Shown here: positions 1 to 9,501 of the stretch, one piece after another
How positions within the stretch are numbered: position 1 is the first letter of the stretch
Layout: each line of letters opens with the position of its first letter
DNA from: CAWHOW01 sp963831005
Lineage (GTDB): Bacteria > Bacteroidota > Bacteroidia > Bacteroidales > CG2-30-32-10
Reading direction: 5' to 3'
DNA: 64,000 nt
NCBI GenBank assembly: GCA_963831005.1
Contig: CAWHOW010000039.1
Coordinates: 1-64,000, forward strand
Translations under genes and position numbers: made by a program
Notes under the pieces: model-generated
Told to the model about the DNA's origin: nothing
The model's input: the letters and a program-made list of their open reading frames with translations, nothing else
Databases searched by the model: none

Positions 1-160
1 AAACATGCAACAGGGCAGCAGGCATCATGCGGCAGCCTTTCCTAAAAAGAACGTTTGATACCTTATTATATAGTGTATAATAAAAATGGGGATATTCCCT
101 GCCGGATGGCAAGCCGGGCAATCCGTCAAGCAACGGATTCCACTGATGATTAAGGGTTCT

Positions 161-190
161 TCTTCCTTCTTCCTTCTTCCTTCTTCCTTC
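161..190. repeat. Heptanucleotide simple repeat
   Basis: Four perfect copies of the heptamer TCTTCCT (161-188) plus a partial copy form a pyrimidine tract on the plus strand. A short open frame crosses it on the minus strand but has no recognisable protein signal. Such a tract can expand or contract by slippage. No gene boundary nearby suggests a switch. Confidence 0.85.
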
Positions 191-534
191 TCTATCCCGT
201 AAACATCACATTTTATAAATGTGGTTTGGTGATTCATGCAAGTGAAATATGGTTTTGTAAAAATAGAAAGAATAACTCTAAAAAAACGAATTATTGGAAA
301 AAAGTTATCAACATATTTTTTGTGTAGACCAATTGCTACTTTAGTTATAGGATATAAGAATGGGGTTACGCATTTAATAAAAGAAATATGGATTCAACTT
401 ATAAGTTGATATTGATTATTTTTTCAATATTAATTTATTGTTAAGCTTAAAATAGAAATGATTATCAAACCATTTGCTGAATGATAAGAATGGAATAACA
501 GATTATAAACTGAAGACTGCCGACTGTTGACTAA
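191..534. other. AT-rich intergenic stretch, no gene seen
   Basis: I find no supported gene, RNA or clear promoter here. The last part (517-532) carries the 16-mer CTGCCGACTGTTGACT, which recurs exactly at 4111-4126 inside the coding region of a T9SS sorting domain. It resembles the low-complexity text between rpsM and rpmJ. Confidence 0.6.
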
Positions 535-1119
535 CTACTTCAACTTAGCCGGGTAGCTGTCGTCGAAATAAATCCAGAAAAGCGGAGAATATCCCCTGAG
601 CTGGGCATTTTCGTCGTAATTCTCCTTCATCAGCATTATGCCTACCACCTTTTTCTCGAAGTTCATTTTCTTCTCATCCAGCGACCATTCTTCAAGGAAA
701 CGCACTTTGGTTATCTTTTGCATATCAAGGTTCGTTTTCACCACTGTATCTTTAACCTTTACAGGGTCTTTAGGGTCGGGAACGCTAACCGTATCAATAC
801 GCTTGTCAATATTCTTCACCTGCTGCGGGGTAAGCGGGTTGTTAAAGTAATCATAGGCCTTCACTTTGCCCTCGCATGCAAGGTTAATAAATGTTTTCAC
901 AAAACCTTCGCGTTTGGAGCCTTCAATATTCTGCACCCACCAGTCCATATCAGGGTCAGGGGTCTTAATCAGCACATCGTATTGGATGCGCTCGGTAAGC
1001 AGCTTATTCCCTTTGTTATCGGCTTCATCTTTTTTACCGTTGCAGGCCGAGACCAGGAAAATACATATTAAAATACCCAGCGAAAACAGGGCAGGTTTAG
1101 GATTATTTATTGCTTTCAT
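535..1119 (-). CDS. Putative lipoprotein, unknown function
   Basis: This 194-residue protein begins with a hydrophobic signal peptide ending in a lipobox (LVSAC, lipid-modified Cys26) followed by a charged NGKKDE linker, so it should be anchored in the envelope. The rest is soluble and Lys/Asp-rich, with a VPDPKDPVKVKD segment, and ends with FWIYFDDSYPAKLK. I do not recognise a domain family. The first ATG gives a complete signal peptide and is the natural start. It lies 37 bp downstream of the stop of the 914-residue T9SS protein on the same strand, so the two may be co-transcribed. The lipoprotein call is well supported; its function is unknown. Confidence 0.75.
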   Translation of the reverse strand: MKAINNPKPALFSLGILICIFLVSACNGKKDEADNKGNKLLTERIQYDVLIKTPDPDMDWWVQNIEGSKREGFVKTFINLACEGKVKAYDYFNNPLTPQQVKNIDKRIDTVSVPDPKDPVKVKDTVVKTNLDMQKITKVRFLEEWSLDEKKMNFEKKVVGIMLMKENYDENAQLRGYSPLFWIYFDDSYPAKLK

Positions 1120-1156
1120 CGTCTATTAATTGATGCTGCGAAATTACTAAGAAAAA

Positions 1157-3901
1157 TTATCTTTTCAATATTTTGCCTGATATCAGAAACTGATCGTTTT
1201 GAATATTGACAAGATAAATACCTTCAGAAAATTCCTTTAAACCCAGAGATTCTGTATGAAGTGGTGCCAGGTTAATGCTTCTTGACATTAACGATTTCCC
1301 GGTTTCATCCAATAGTCTTACCTGTATATCAATGGATGAGGTATAAGGATTGTGAAGGTAAAGGATATCTGTATCTGGGTCATAAAAAAAAGAAATTTTA
1401 TCTTTTTCAGGATAGGTAGTAACAGAGGTCGCCACATAATCATATGGCAGCGATTGTGCTGAACAACCTGCAGAATCAGTTACCACTATATAATATTCGC
1501 CATTATGCATAGGAGTTATTGACTGAAGTGTATCTCCTGCAATAGCTCCTGTGCTGTCGTACCATTGGTATGCATATGCAAAAGTTGAAATAAGATCATG
1601 TACTGACAAGATCACGACAGGTATAGCAGGAAAATCAACCGTTACTTTAATATTATCCGAAGCAGAACAATTATTTGCATCCGTTACAGTTACAGTATAT
1701 GTTTGTGTTGAAACAGGCGAAAAAGAAACTCCCTGCACCACGCCGTTATTCCATGCGTAAGTTGTGCCTCCTGTCGCATGCAATGCTATCGAACTTCCCG
1801 AACAGATAGTTGTATCGTTACCTGCATAAGCAATTGGCAAAGGATTTAAAGTAATGCTTACAGGCAATGAAACTGCGCTTTGCCCGTTATGCGCAACCGA
1901 AACTGTATAATTGCCGCTTTGCTTAACATATAAAGACGACGCATTGGCCAAGCTTAAACTATTCCCGTTTTTAAACCATTGGTACGAATATCCGAAATCA
2001 TTATAAGCCTGAAGCAAAACCGAATCGCCCATGCAAATAGCAGTTGGCCCTGCCACAGTTACTGCTGAATCAGGACGAGGCTCAAAATAAACCATTATCC
2101 TGCTCATTAGCTTATCGCCTGATGAATCAGGGTAAACAGTTTCAAAAGGAAATCCCATATTAACTAGCTTTCCCTGCACTGTTCCCGAAGGAAATAAACC
2201 TGCATAACAAACACCGGCATAATTAGTAGGAAGTCCTGTATAATAAAAACAATCTATCCCTCCGTTGATTCCTGTTATTGCATCAGGGTAAGCCACGTTA
2301 TAAGTACCATGCGTGCCATTGTCAAAACTGAAAGCATTAAGATTACTGAAGAACTGCGAAGCTTCTGTAGTAACATTATAATAAGTTGAAGGTTGACTGT
2401 TGGGCGAATCACTCAGGTATTGCGCTTTAAGATAATTATGATAAAAGGCTTTATCAGCAGTTGAACCTTTATCATCAAGGTCCCAGGCGATCTCAGAGCC
2501 TGAAACAAATAGTTTCCCTCCGCTATTCAAGTAAGCTGAAACTAAATCCTGCTCCCTTGGACTGAATGTTGTATCAGCGGTGCTTTCTTCACCAAGAATA
2601 TAATCTACAATCGGGAAGCTTGAAAGGCTTACCAAACCATTAACAATGGCTGCATTGGATGCTGATGAAAAAAGATAACCGCTTTTGTAAATGGCTTTTC
2701 CATGTTGTCGGATAAAATTATAGGTATTTCCAGTAATCACGCGGTTAAACCCGTTAACAACCAGTACCCGTTCATGGAATGATGAAGGGGTTGCACCCAG
2801 CACCTCTGACCATGCAGAAGTATCGAAAGCATTACAGCTTGCTATCCTCACGTAATAGATAGAATCTTGATGCAGGCTGGCAACTACAAAATTGGTATCG
2901 TTGAAATACAGGCTGCTGCCAAAGTTCAGTCCGTCAAGGCTAAGTTGCACAGCATAGTGGTTTGTAGTATCGCTTGAAACAATCACACGGATGCTAGTTG
3001 AATCTTCTCGTAATACACAGTAAGAAGTTGGAGTAACTGCCGGTGGAAATGCTACCGGATAACGGGGTACGGCTATAGACCCTTCATTGCTAAGTACCGA
3101 ATCCAGTGTTGTTGAAGTTAGTATATTATTGACAGTTGTTGCATTTCCGTTCAAAGTGCATGCAAGCTGAACAAAGCGTATTCCATGGCTGTAATCGGCA
3201 TACGTATTTTCGTGCCCCCAGTATACTTCCTGTATTGCTATACTATCCAGTTGTGTCCAGCCATAAATTACAACCCTTCCGGGCGAAGGATTGCCATAAA
3301 TATGATTCGAAATGATAACATCTTTTTTATCACCTCCTACAAGGGCACCCAAGGGATGTGCTGCAAGCACAAGCTTTCTTTGGTTCCATACAGTAGTATC
3401 TTCCTGGTAAAATATCGGGACTGTAGTCATTTGCGGACTGGGTGGAATAGTGGAAGGAGCAAGCTTAACAGTGGCAGCAAGCCAGATGTCGTCCACCATT
3501 TTACTTGTCGGCAAAGTGCATCCTATCTGGTCTGCTATCCTTTGCGCAAGCAGCGGAGTCATGGGGCATAGAAAATAGTCGGTATCGCAACCGATAGCGG
3601 TATAATCGGGAAGAACATAATAGGTGGCAGTGTAAAGCGTATGGCTAATGGTGGCGGATGATGTAACAGGAACAAGGTTCCTCATGAAATCAGGAACATT
3701 GCCGTTCAACACTTCAGCATAAATAGCGTTTTCTCTATCGGTTAAGTCCATCGACCAAATATAATTAGCAAACTGACTGCCCGACATTGCAGTAATCTGA
3801 CGAGAAGGGACATTAAGCGTTTGTGCATTTACAGTGCCTACCGGCAGACAGGCAAAACTTACTATGCCTGTAAGTGTAATAAACAGTAAAAGTTTTTTCA
3901 T
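1157..3901 (-). CDS. Secreted multidomain protein with Ig/FN3-like modules and T9SS-type C-terminus
   Basis: A 914-residue protein with an N-terminal signal peptide (cleavage near VNAQ, residue 27). Residues about 30-290 form an unrecognised domain containing WGHENTYADYSHGIRF. Residues about 295-375 look like a fibronectin type III module. From about 380 to 620 a segment beginning VLVVNGFNR has the shape of a class I glutamine-amidotransferase-like fold, with GGKLFVSGSE typical of such folds in Bacteroidota surface proteins. Two Ig/PKD-like modules follow (SYQWFKNG and TYAWNNG). The last ~80 residues (LLDETGKSLM, FSEGIYLVNIQ) resemble a type A T9SS sorting domain, which would direct secretion and surface attachment. 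A hydrolase or peptidase role is possible for the first domain but not shown. Confidence 0.8.
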   Translation of the reverse strand: MKKLLLFITLTGIVSFACLPVGTVNAQTLNVPSRQITAMSGSQFANYIWSMDLTDRENAIYAEVLNGNVPDFMRNLVPVTSSATISHTLYTATYYVLPDYTAIGCDTDYFLCPMTPLLAQRIADQIGCTLPTSKMVDDIWLAATVKLAPSTIPPSPQMTTVPIFYQEDTTVWNQRKLVLAAHPLGALVGGDKKDVIISNHIYGNPSPGRVVIYGWTQLDSIAIQEVYWGHENTYADYSHGIRFVQLACTLNGNATTVNNILTSTTLDSVLSNEGSIAVPRYPVAFPPAVTPTSYCVLREDSTSIRVIVSSDTTNHYAVQLSLDGLNFGSSLYFNDTNFVVASLHQDSIYYVRIASCNAFDTSAWSEVLGATPSSFHERVLVVNGFNRVITGNTYNFIRQHGKAIYKSGYLFSSASNAAIVNGLVSLSSFPIVDYILGEESTADTTFSPREQDLVSAYLNSGGKLFVSGSEIAWDLDDKGSTADKAFYHNYLKAQYLSDSPNSQPSTYYNVTTEASQFFSNLNAFSFDNGTHGTYNVAYPDAITGINGGIDCFYYTGLPTNYAGVCYAGLFPSGTVQGKLVNMGFPFETVYPDSSGDKLMSRIMVYFEPRPDSAVTVAGPTAICMGDSVLLQAYNDFGYSYQWFKNGNSLSLANASSLYVKQSGNYTVSVAHNGQSAVSLPVSITLNPLPIAYAGNDTTICSGSSIALHATGGTTYAWNNGVVQGVSFSPVSTQTYTVTVTDANNCSASDNIKVTVDFPAIPVVILSVHDLISTFAYAYQWYDSTGAIAGDTLQSITPMHNGEYYIVVTDSAGCSAQSLPYDYVATSVTTYPEKDKISFFYDPDTDILYLHNPYTSSIDIQVRLLDETGKSLMSRSINLAPLHTESLGLKEFSEGIYLVNIQNDQFLISGKILKR

Positions 3902-3940
3902 TGCTTTAATTATTGTCCTGACAAATTTACTAATTAAAGT

Positions 3941-5530
3941 CTATTCCTTAATGAACTTCTTAACGGTAACGATTTTATCAGTTTTCACTTCCACAATATA
4001 CATTCCTGCCGGAAAAGAAGAAACATCTATTTCGTTAGTAGTTTGTGGTTTGTAGTTAGTTGTTGTGAATACTTCTTCGCCAAGTAAATTATATATTTCA
4101 ATATTGCTGGCTGCCGACTGTTGACTGCTGATTTCTATTTCATCGCTTGCGGGATTAGGATAAACAATAACGTTAAAGGTATTGCGATACTCTTTAATTT
4201 TCGTATCATCTATTATAGTTACGGTTGTGTAAGCAGTATCCGTGCAACTTTGATAGTTAACTATAACGGAAACACTATATATACCTGGACTGGAATAAGT
4301 ATGCACAGGCATTCTAATAGTATCTGTTGCCCCATCTCCAAAATTCCAATGCCAACTGCTAGCGTGAATAATGTTATTATAAAAATGAACAGTTGTGCTA
4401 TCAGAGGTTTTTAATATAAGGTTACGAGGTTCAATAATAGCTTGTAAATAATCACAGGTAGTATCGGGCGGTTCGTAATATCTAGCTATACCAAGTATAC
4501 TATCGGAATTTATCATTGTAAAACACCCACCTACATATAATTCATCATTATAAACTCCGAGTGCCTTTATAGTACAATTAGGACCATAAACAGGTATCCA
4601 TTGTTTTCCATCCCATTTGACAAGGAAAAGAGGATTTATTGTTGTCCCGCCAACGTACATGCCTGCAAATAATTTTTTATGATACATTGTGAGAGCATAA
4701 ATTTCTCCAAATAATAAATTGTAATGACCAAGACTATCCCAATTATATCCATCCCACCGTGCAACATAAATTGCATTCACTCCATTATAACCACCTGCTG
4801 AAGTGAAGCCTCCACTAACATATAAAAAATCATTAATTGTATCAACAGTTAAGGCGTTAACCATATAATTAACACCAGTATCCAGAGCATGCCAGTTATT
4901 ACCGTTCCAAGCTGCAATTTCAAATGCATACACCCCACCTGCAGAAGCAAAATCACCCCCTGCAATTAATTCATTATTATATACCGCCAACGCATTTACT
5001 ACTTCGGAATTACCGGTTACACCGCCGTTTAACCCTGAACAATTTGTATCATTCCAGCTTGCTATACTTGAAATACCATTATTGTAGTATGGAGTTGCTG
5101 ATTTAAAGAACCCTCCCCCAAAATATAATTTGTTTTTGTATATTTCTAATGCTTTAACAAATGAGGTAGCATAAAATGTTATACCTGTATTTACATTAGA
5201 CCATGTAGTTCCATTAAATTTTGCAAAACCATTACTACCTCCAATAAATATTTCATTATTATATTTACAAATATCATTTATGCCATTATATTCCAATACC
5301 CCGCTTCCCAATGAATCCCATTCAGCACCATCCCAAGTTGCTATATTATTAACATACATACTTCCCGCAAATGTAAACCCCCCACCTACATATAGCAAAC
5401 TATCAATATTTCTAATAGCAAAAACATAGCTATTTAGCTTTTTTCCCAAAGTATTCCATGTTTGACATTGTACCGTGGAAAGTGAAAAGCTGAAAATGAA
5501 AATTGTGGAAAGAATTATGAGTTTTTTCAT
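3941..5530 (-). CDS. Secreted beta-propeller-like/PKD protein with T9SS sorting domain
   Basis: I place the start at the ATG at 5528-5530 because it begins directly with a signal peptide (MKKLIILST...VQC). An upstream in-frame codon at 5584 would add 18 unlikely residues. The 529-residue product carries at least six repeats of the pattern W-NGxxW-xxL-x-G-x(n)-LYVGGxF, a beta-propeller style seen in Bacteroidota surface proteins. Near residue 370-450 there is a PKD module (WHWNFGDGATDT). The C-terminus has the type A sorting motif (VYPNPASDEIEI, PAGMYIVEV, VKKFIKE). Within the tail the stretch SSQQSAAS is encoded by a 16-mer that also occurs as intergenic low-complexity DNA at 517-532. It is probably exported by T9SS; ligand and role are unknown. 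Confidence 0.85.
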   Translation of the reverse strand: MKKLIILSTIFIFSFSLSTVQCQTWNTLGKKLNSYVFAIRNIDSLLYVGGGFTFAGSMYVNNIATWDGAEWDSLGSGVLEYNGINDICKYNNEIFIGGSNGFAKFNGTTWSNVNTGITFYATSFVKALEIYKNKLYFGGGFFKSATPYYNNGISSIASWNDTNCSGLNGGVTGNSEVVNALAVYNNELIAGGDFASAGGVYAFEIAAWNGNNWHALDTGVNYMVNALTVDTINDFLYVSGGFTSAGGYNGVNAIYVARWDGYNWDSLGHYNLLFGEIYALTMYHKKLFAGMYVGGTTINPLFLVKWDGKQWIPVYGPNCTIKALGVYNDELYVGGCFTMINSDSILGIARYYEPPDTTCDYLQAIIEPRNLILKTSDSTTVHFYNNIIHASSWHWNFGDGATDTIRMPVHTYSSPGIYSVSVIVNYQSCTDTAYTTVTIIDDTKIKEYRNTFNVIVYPNPASDEIEISSQQSAASNIEIYNLLGEEVFTTTNYKPQTTNEIDVSSFPAGMYIVEVKTDKIVTVKKFIKE

Positions 5531-5652
5531 ATGGGAATATGTAAAACAAGGGTGCAAGATATAACATATTAAGGTAAAAGTCAATAGGAAAGTGCAAAAA
5601 CAATAATTTATGGCTTTTTAGAGGCTATTTCTTTGTGAAAAAGCAGTTTTTA

Positions 5653-5799
5653 AACTCGAGATAGTAATATCATAACACGGGATAATATTATCCCAACTTA
5701 GGATAGTGTTATCTCAGCATGAGATAGTAGTATCTCAACTCGGGATAGTGTTATCTAAACTTGGGATAGTAATATCTCAACTCGGGATAAGAGTTTACC
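5653..5799. repeat. Tandem array A, 7 units of 21 bp, hairpin-forming
   Basis: Units start at 5653, 5674, 5695, 5716, 5737, 5758 and 5779, each exactly 21 bp. The core is GGATAGTGTTATCTC with flanking AACT. Most units contain an inverted repeat: GAGATA-GTAG-TATCTC in unit 4 and a fully palindromic GGGATAATATTATCCC in unit 2. The last unit is degenerate. The array lies between the starts of two divergent genes (5530 minus, 5965 plus). The open frame across it exists only because 21 is a multiple of 3. Confidence 0.92.
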
Positions 5800-5964
5800 G
5801 CTACGAAAAACTTACATTTCAGAGCGAAATTGTTCAATTTCTCTCCAATATTGAACAGTTTCAAGCTTTCGTCTTAACATATTTTAACCAAGCTTAACTT
5901 ATTTTTATAGAATTGCACATAGTGGCTGTTGTAATTTTGTATCGTCAATTTAAAAAGCACAGCT

Positions 5965-6840
5965 ATGAACAGTAAAATAATATTATCGGCAGTAGGTTTG
6001 CTGGCTATTTGGGCCATGCTCTCCTCCCCTGCTACGGCACAAAACAATATGCAGCCCCAAAGCAAATCGTATGTAAAGATAAGGACTGAGAAAATTGAGA
6101 ACGGCGACACCGTTATCACCGAAAAGGAATACAACGGCACCGGCGACTTGAACATTGAAGATACCACTACGGGAAACCGCTTCGGCAATTTCCAGTTCCG
6201 TTCATTCGGAAATTCGGGCGATTCGGCTTTCTACAATAATTTCCCTCAAATGCAGGATATGTTCAAGAATTTCAATTTCGGTTCAAACAATATGTTTTTC
6301 AAGAACTTTGATTTCCCCAACTTCAATAATAATTTTGATGTGGATTCAATTATAAAGGAGTTCAATTTCAAGAATTTCGACAGCATGTTTCCCGACCTTA
6401 AGAATAACAGGATAATCATTAAGAGCTATAAAGACGGACAGGGAGGCGAAAACGACAGTTCATTCAACAATAGTCCCGGCATGGATATGCAGATATACGG
6501 CAGGAACGATAAGGGGCAGGGTGTTGTGTATAAAAAGAAGATAACAATACAGGACATGGGAGTTGCCAACAGGAACGCTGATGATAATGATATGCAGCTA
6601 GAAGTGTTCCCCAATCCTGCCGACACATATTTCAATATTTCATTTCAGCTCGACCCCAACAACGAAACCCTTATCACCATTACCGATGAAGATGGGAAAG
6701 TGCTGCTGAATGACAGCATGAACGAAGCGGGTGGACTTTACACCCGCCAGTTTGATTTGAGTTCGTATAAAAATGGCACGTATTTTGTTACTATAAAACA
6801 AGGAAAGAAAGAAATCACAAAAAGGATAATAGTGGCTTAG
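5965..6840 (+). CDS. Secreted Phe/Asn-rich protein with T9SS sorting domain
   Basis: A 291-residue protein with a signal peptide (residues 1-26, ending PATAQ). The middle (about 65-145) is strikingly rich in Phe, Asn, Asp and Met, with repeats such as NFNFGSNN, NFDFPNFNNNF and FKNFDSMFP; this looks like a low-complexity, self-associating segment. The last ~80 residues are a type A sorting domain (LEVFPNPADTYFNISF, KNGTYFVTIKQGKKEITKRIIV). A TAATTTTG element at 5931-5938 resembles a Bacteroidota -7 box, but the -33 is weak. The gene ends in a shared terminator with the convergent acyl-CoA synthetase. No enzymatic motif is visible; a structural or adhesive role is possible. Confidence 0.8.
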   Translation: MNSKIILSAVGLLAIWAMLSSPATAQNNMQPQSKSYVKIRTEKIENGDTVITEKEYNGTGDLNIEDTTTGNRFGNFQFRSFGNSGDSAFYNNFPQMQDMFKNFNFGSNNMFFKNFDFPNFNNNFDVDSIIKEFNFKNFDSMFPDLKNNRIIIKSYKDGQGGENDSSFNNSPGMDMQIYGRNDKGQGVVYKKKITIQDMGVANRNADDNDMQLEVFPNPADTYFNISFQLDPNNETLITITDEDGKVLLNDSMNEAGGLYTRQFDLSSYKNGTYFVTIKQGKKEITKRIIVA

Positions 6841-6872
6841 TTTATATTTGGTTTGTTTAGATGTAATGATTT

Positions 6873-6905
6873 ACCTCCCTTTTATATATTCGGGAGGTTT
6901 TTTTT
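6873..6905. terminator. Bidirectional intrinsic terminator
   Basis: The hairpin ACCTCCC...GGGAGGT is followed by a run of T on the plus strand, with A-rich sequence on the other side. It sits between the convergent ends of the genes at 6840 (plus) and 6907 (minus) and could serve both. Confidence 0.8.
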
Positions 6906-6906
6906 G

Positions 6907-8676
6907 TCAGCAGTTGAACAATTTACAGATAAGTTCGGAGTATTTCTTATTGATAAAGGAACGGCGGAGTTTAAGCGTGGCGGTTAGTTCGCCAGTTTGT
7001 ATGGTCCATTCAGCATCCATCAGTTCAAATTTCATAACCTTTTCGGTATCGCCAAGCTCGGCATTATATTTCTTCACTTCTTTCTGAAAGCGGTAAATAA
7101 TGCGCTTCATGTTTATCATTTCCCTGTCGGTAGTATAGGGAATATCCTTTCCTTCGCACCATATCCTAAGATGTGCAAAATCGGGAACTATAAGCGCAGC
7201 AGCAAACTTCTGGTTTTCGCCCACTACTATTATATTATCAATAAAAGACGATTCCTTCATTTTATTCTCTATCATCTGCGGGGCAATATACTTGCCGAAT
7301 GATGTTTTGAACAATTCTTTTTTCCTTCCTGTAATCTTAAGCAGATTATCCTTGTCAATACAGCCCATATCGCCCGTGTGGAACCATCCTTCGGAATCAA
7401 TAACTTCCTTGGTCAGATCGGGTTCCTTGTAATATTCTTTCATTACATTAGGTCCTTTAACCAGAATTTCTCCGTCAGTTGCAATCTTTACTTCCACACC
7501 GCGAAGCACAGGGCCAACTGTACCGAATTTAACACAACCCGGATCGAGGGTGCTGATAGCAATTACGGGTGAAGTTTCGGTAAGTCCATAACCTTCAAGA
7601 ACCCTCAAGCCTACAGCCCAGAAAATTTTTGCGAGGCGAGGCTGCAAAGCAGCTCCACCCGAAGCTATCAGGTCAAGTTCTCCGCCAAGGGCCTGTTTCC
7701 ACCTTGAAAACACAAGCTTTCGCGCCACTTTTAACCTTATGCCATAATACCAGCCATTTTTTCCGTTAAGCTTGTAAAGGTTTGCAATATACAAAGACCA
7801 ATAGAACATTATTCGCTTTATTCCTTTCAGCTTACGCCCTGTAGCCAGTATCTTATCATATATTTTCTCCAGAAGTCTGGGAACGGTGCATATAATAACA
7901 GGTTTCACTTCCATAAGATGTTCTGCAACATTGGCAATATTGTCTGAATAATTTACTGAATAGCCTAAATAAAGGTAAAGGTAATTCAGCATGCGCTCAT
8001 AGATATGACAAATAGGAAGAAAGCTCAGAGCAACCGAACCTGCTTCGTATGGCGGAATATAGGAGGTAGCAATAACATTGCTTAAAATGTTCTTATGAGT
8101 AAGCACCACGCCTTTAGGCTGCCCGGTAGTACCCGAAGTATAGATAATGGTTGGAAAATCGTCCTCGGTAATGGATTTTTTAATTGCATTCAGCTTCTCA
8201 GGATCCCTGTTCTTTGAGCCGTATTCAATAAGTTCATTCAAATGTTCAAAGCCATGAAGGTTTTTAAATGTATAAATGGCTTTCAGCGATGGGATGTCGG
8301 GAACTATATGTTTTATCCTTCTGTACATTTCTTCACCGGCAACAAAAATATACTTTACTTCGGCATGCTGAAGTATGAACTTATAATCGGAATCGCTAAT
8401 GGTTGGGTAAATGGGAATGTGAACAGCGCCAATTTGCTGTATGCCCATATCAATGAAATTCCATTCGGGCCGGTTAAACGTGATAGATGCAATTTTATCC
8501 CCCTTCTGAACACCAAGCGAAAGGAATGCATAACTTATATCATTCGATTTTTCAATTAATTCATCAATGTTGTACGAAACCCATACACCGTTTTCTTTAC
8601 CGGAAACCACTTTCTTGGCATCCGGCCAGTTCTCATGGTAACGTGTAAGAATATCGAATAATCTGGTTATGGGCAT
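6907..8676 (-). CDS. Long-chain acyl-CoA synthetase (AMP-binding, FadD/ACSL type)
   Basis: This 589-residue enzyme would activate fatty acids to acyl-CoA through an acyl-adenylate, at the inner face of the membrane. The P-loop-like signature YTSGTTGQPKGV lies near residue 179, the adenylate-forming motif EGYGLTETSP about two thirds along, and GWFHTGDMG plus the ITGRKKELFKTSFGKYIAP motif near the C-terminus, all in the expected order. Length matches the AMP-dependent synthetase family of Bacteroidota. The ATG at 8674-8676 is preferred to the upstream in-frame TTG at 8697, which would only add QFIIKQ. It is a single gene convergent with the T9SS protein at 5965. Chain-length preference cannot be read from sequence. 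Confidence 0.93.
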   Translation of the reverse strand: MPITRLFDILTRYHENWPDAKKVVSGKENGVWVSYNIDELIEKSNDISYAFLSLGVQKGDKIASITFNRPEWNFIDMGIQQIGAVHIPIYPTISDSDYKFILQHAEVKYIFVAGEEMYRRIKHIVPDIPSLKAIYTFKNLHGFEHLNELIEYGSKNRDPEKLNAIKKSITEDDFPTIIYTSGTTGQPKGVVLTHKNILSNVIATSYIPPYEAGSVALSFLPICHIYERMLNYLYLYLGYSVNYSDNIANVAEHLMEVKPVIICTVPRLLEKIYDKILATGRKLKGIKRIMFYWSLYIANLYKLNGKNGWYYGIRLKVARKLVFSRWKQALGGELDLIASGGAALQPRLAKIFWAVGLRVLEGYGLTETSPVIAISTLDPGCVKFGTVGPVLRGVEVKIATDGEILVKGPNVMKEYYKEPDLTKEVIDSEGWFHTGDMGCIDKDNLLKITGRKKELFKTSFGKYIAPQMIENKMKESSFIDNIIVVGENQKFAAALIVPDFAHLRIWCEGKDIPYTTDREMINMKRIIYRFQKEVKKYNAELGDTEKVMKFELMDAEWTIQTGELTATLKLRRSFINKKYSELICKLFNC

Positions 8677-8838
8677 TTGCTTTATAATGAATTGCAAAAT
8701 TAATGTTTTCCAACTTTAGATTTCTTTAATTAACAATTTAAGTAACCAATTACTTAAATTCTACTGCATATTAGCTTTGCTTTACCCAGAAGTATTTTTT
8801 TTAAGATATTTATCACGAACACAGTCTAGATAAAAGCA

Positions 8839-8862
8839 GAAAAGGATGCAAGCATCCTTTTC
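8839..8862 (-). terminator. Terminator of the ribosomal operon
   Basis: A perfect 11-bp stem (GAAAAGGATGC / GCATCCTTTTC) with a 2-base AA loop lies 30 bp downstream of rplQ. It is the only strong hairpin after the long minus-strand ribosomal block. Confidence 0.75.
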
Positions 8863-8892
8863 AACAATTTAAAAAATGAAAAACAGGTAATA

Positions 8893-9495
8893 TTATTCTT
8901 TAGCGCCTTCAGTGTTTTCTTCAGCCGGTTTTTCCTGTTCTTTCCGTTCATCAACAACAGGAGTTTCATCTTTTACGGCTTTTTTCTGGGGCGCTTTTGC
9001 TTTTACTTCAGCTTTTACTTCAGTATCTACTTCAGTAGTCTCAACCTTATCAGTTGTTTTCTTGGCACCGCCACGGCTACGACGTGTAGTTGGCTTAGTT
9101 TTCTTTTCCTGTTTTTCTGAAAGAAGAGTTTCGTTATAATCAACCAGTTCAATAAAGCACATATCGGCTGCATCGCCTTTGCGGAAACCAGTCTTAAGTA
9201 TGCGTGTATAACCACCCGGACGTTGTGCTATTTTTGTAGCCACTTCGCGGAAAAGTTCGGTAACAGCTTCTTTATTCTGAAGGTAGCTAAAAACCACCCT
9301 GCGGGAATGTGTAGAATCTTCCTTTGAACGTGTGATCAGTGGTTCAATATATGTCCTTAATGCCTTTGCCTTAGCCAGTGTAGTTACAATCTTTTTATTC
9401 TTGCTTAAAATCAAGGAAGATGCCATATTTGAAAGCAGCGCATGCCTGTGAGCGCTTGTTCTTCCCAAATGATTTACTTTCTTTCCGTGTCTCAT
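8893..9495 (-). CDS. rplQ: 50S ribosomal protein L17
   Basis: Residues 1-125 match L17: MRHGKKVNHLGRTSAHRHAL at the start, the SLILSKNKKIVTTLAKAK helix, and RPGGYTRILKTGFRKGDAADM. L17 lines the peptide exit region of the large subunit. The protein is 200 residues because of a charged Ala/Lys/Glu-rich tail (about 135-200, KTTDKVETTEVDTEVKAEVK), a low-complexity extension common in Bacteroidota L17 but absent in E. coli (127 residues). It is the last gene of the block, 6 bp after rpoA, and is followed by a terminator. Confidence 0.97.
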   Translation of the reverse strand: MRHGKKVNHLGRTSAHRHALLSNMASSLILSKNKKIVTTLAKAKALRTYIEPLITRSKEDSTHSRRVVFSYLQNKEAVTELFREVATKIAQRPGGYTRILKTGFRKGDAADMCFIELVDYNETLLSEKQEKKTKPTTRRSRGGAKKTTDKVETTEVDTEVKAEVKAKAPQKKAVKDETPVVDERKEQEKPAEENTEGAKE

Positions 9496-9501
9496 TTCTT
9501 A

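Noticed and set aside
25..237. 70-residue minus-strand protein at the window start
   Set aside because: It is mostly the translated heptamer repeat (GRRKKEEE) with no promoter, signal or family.
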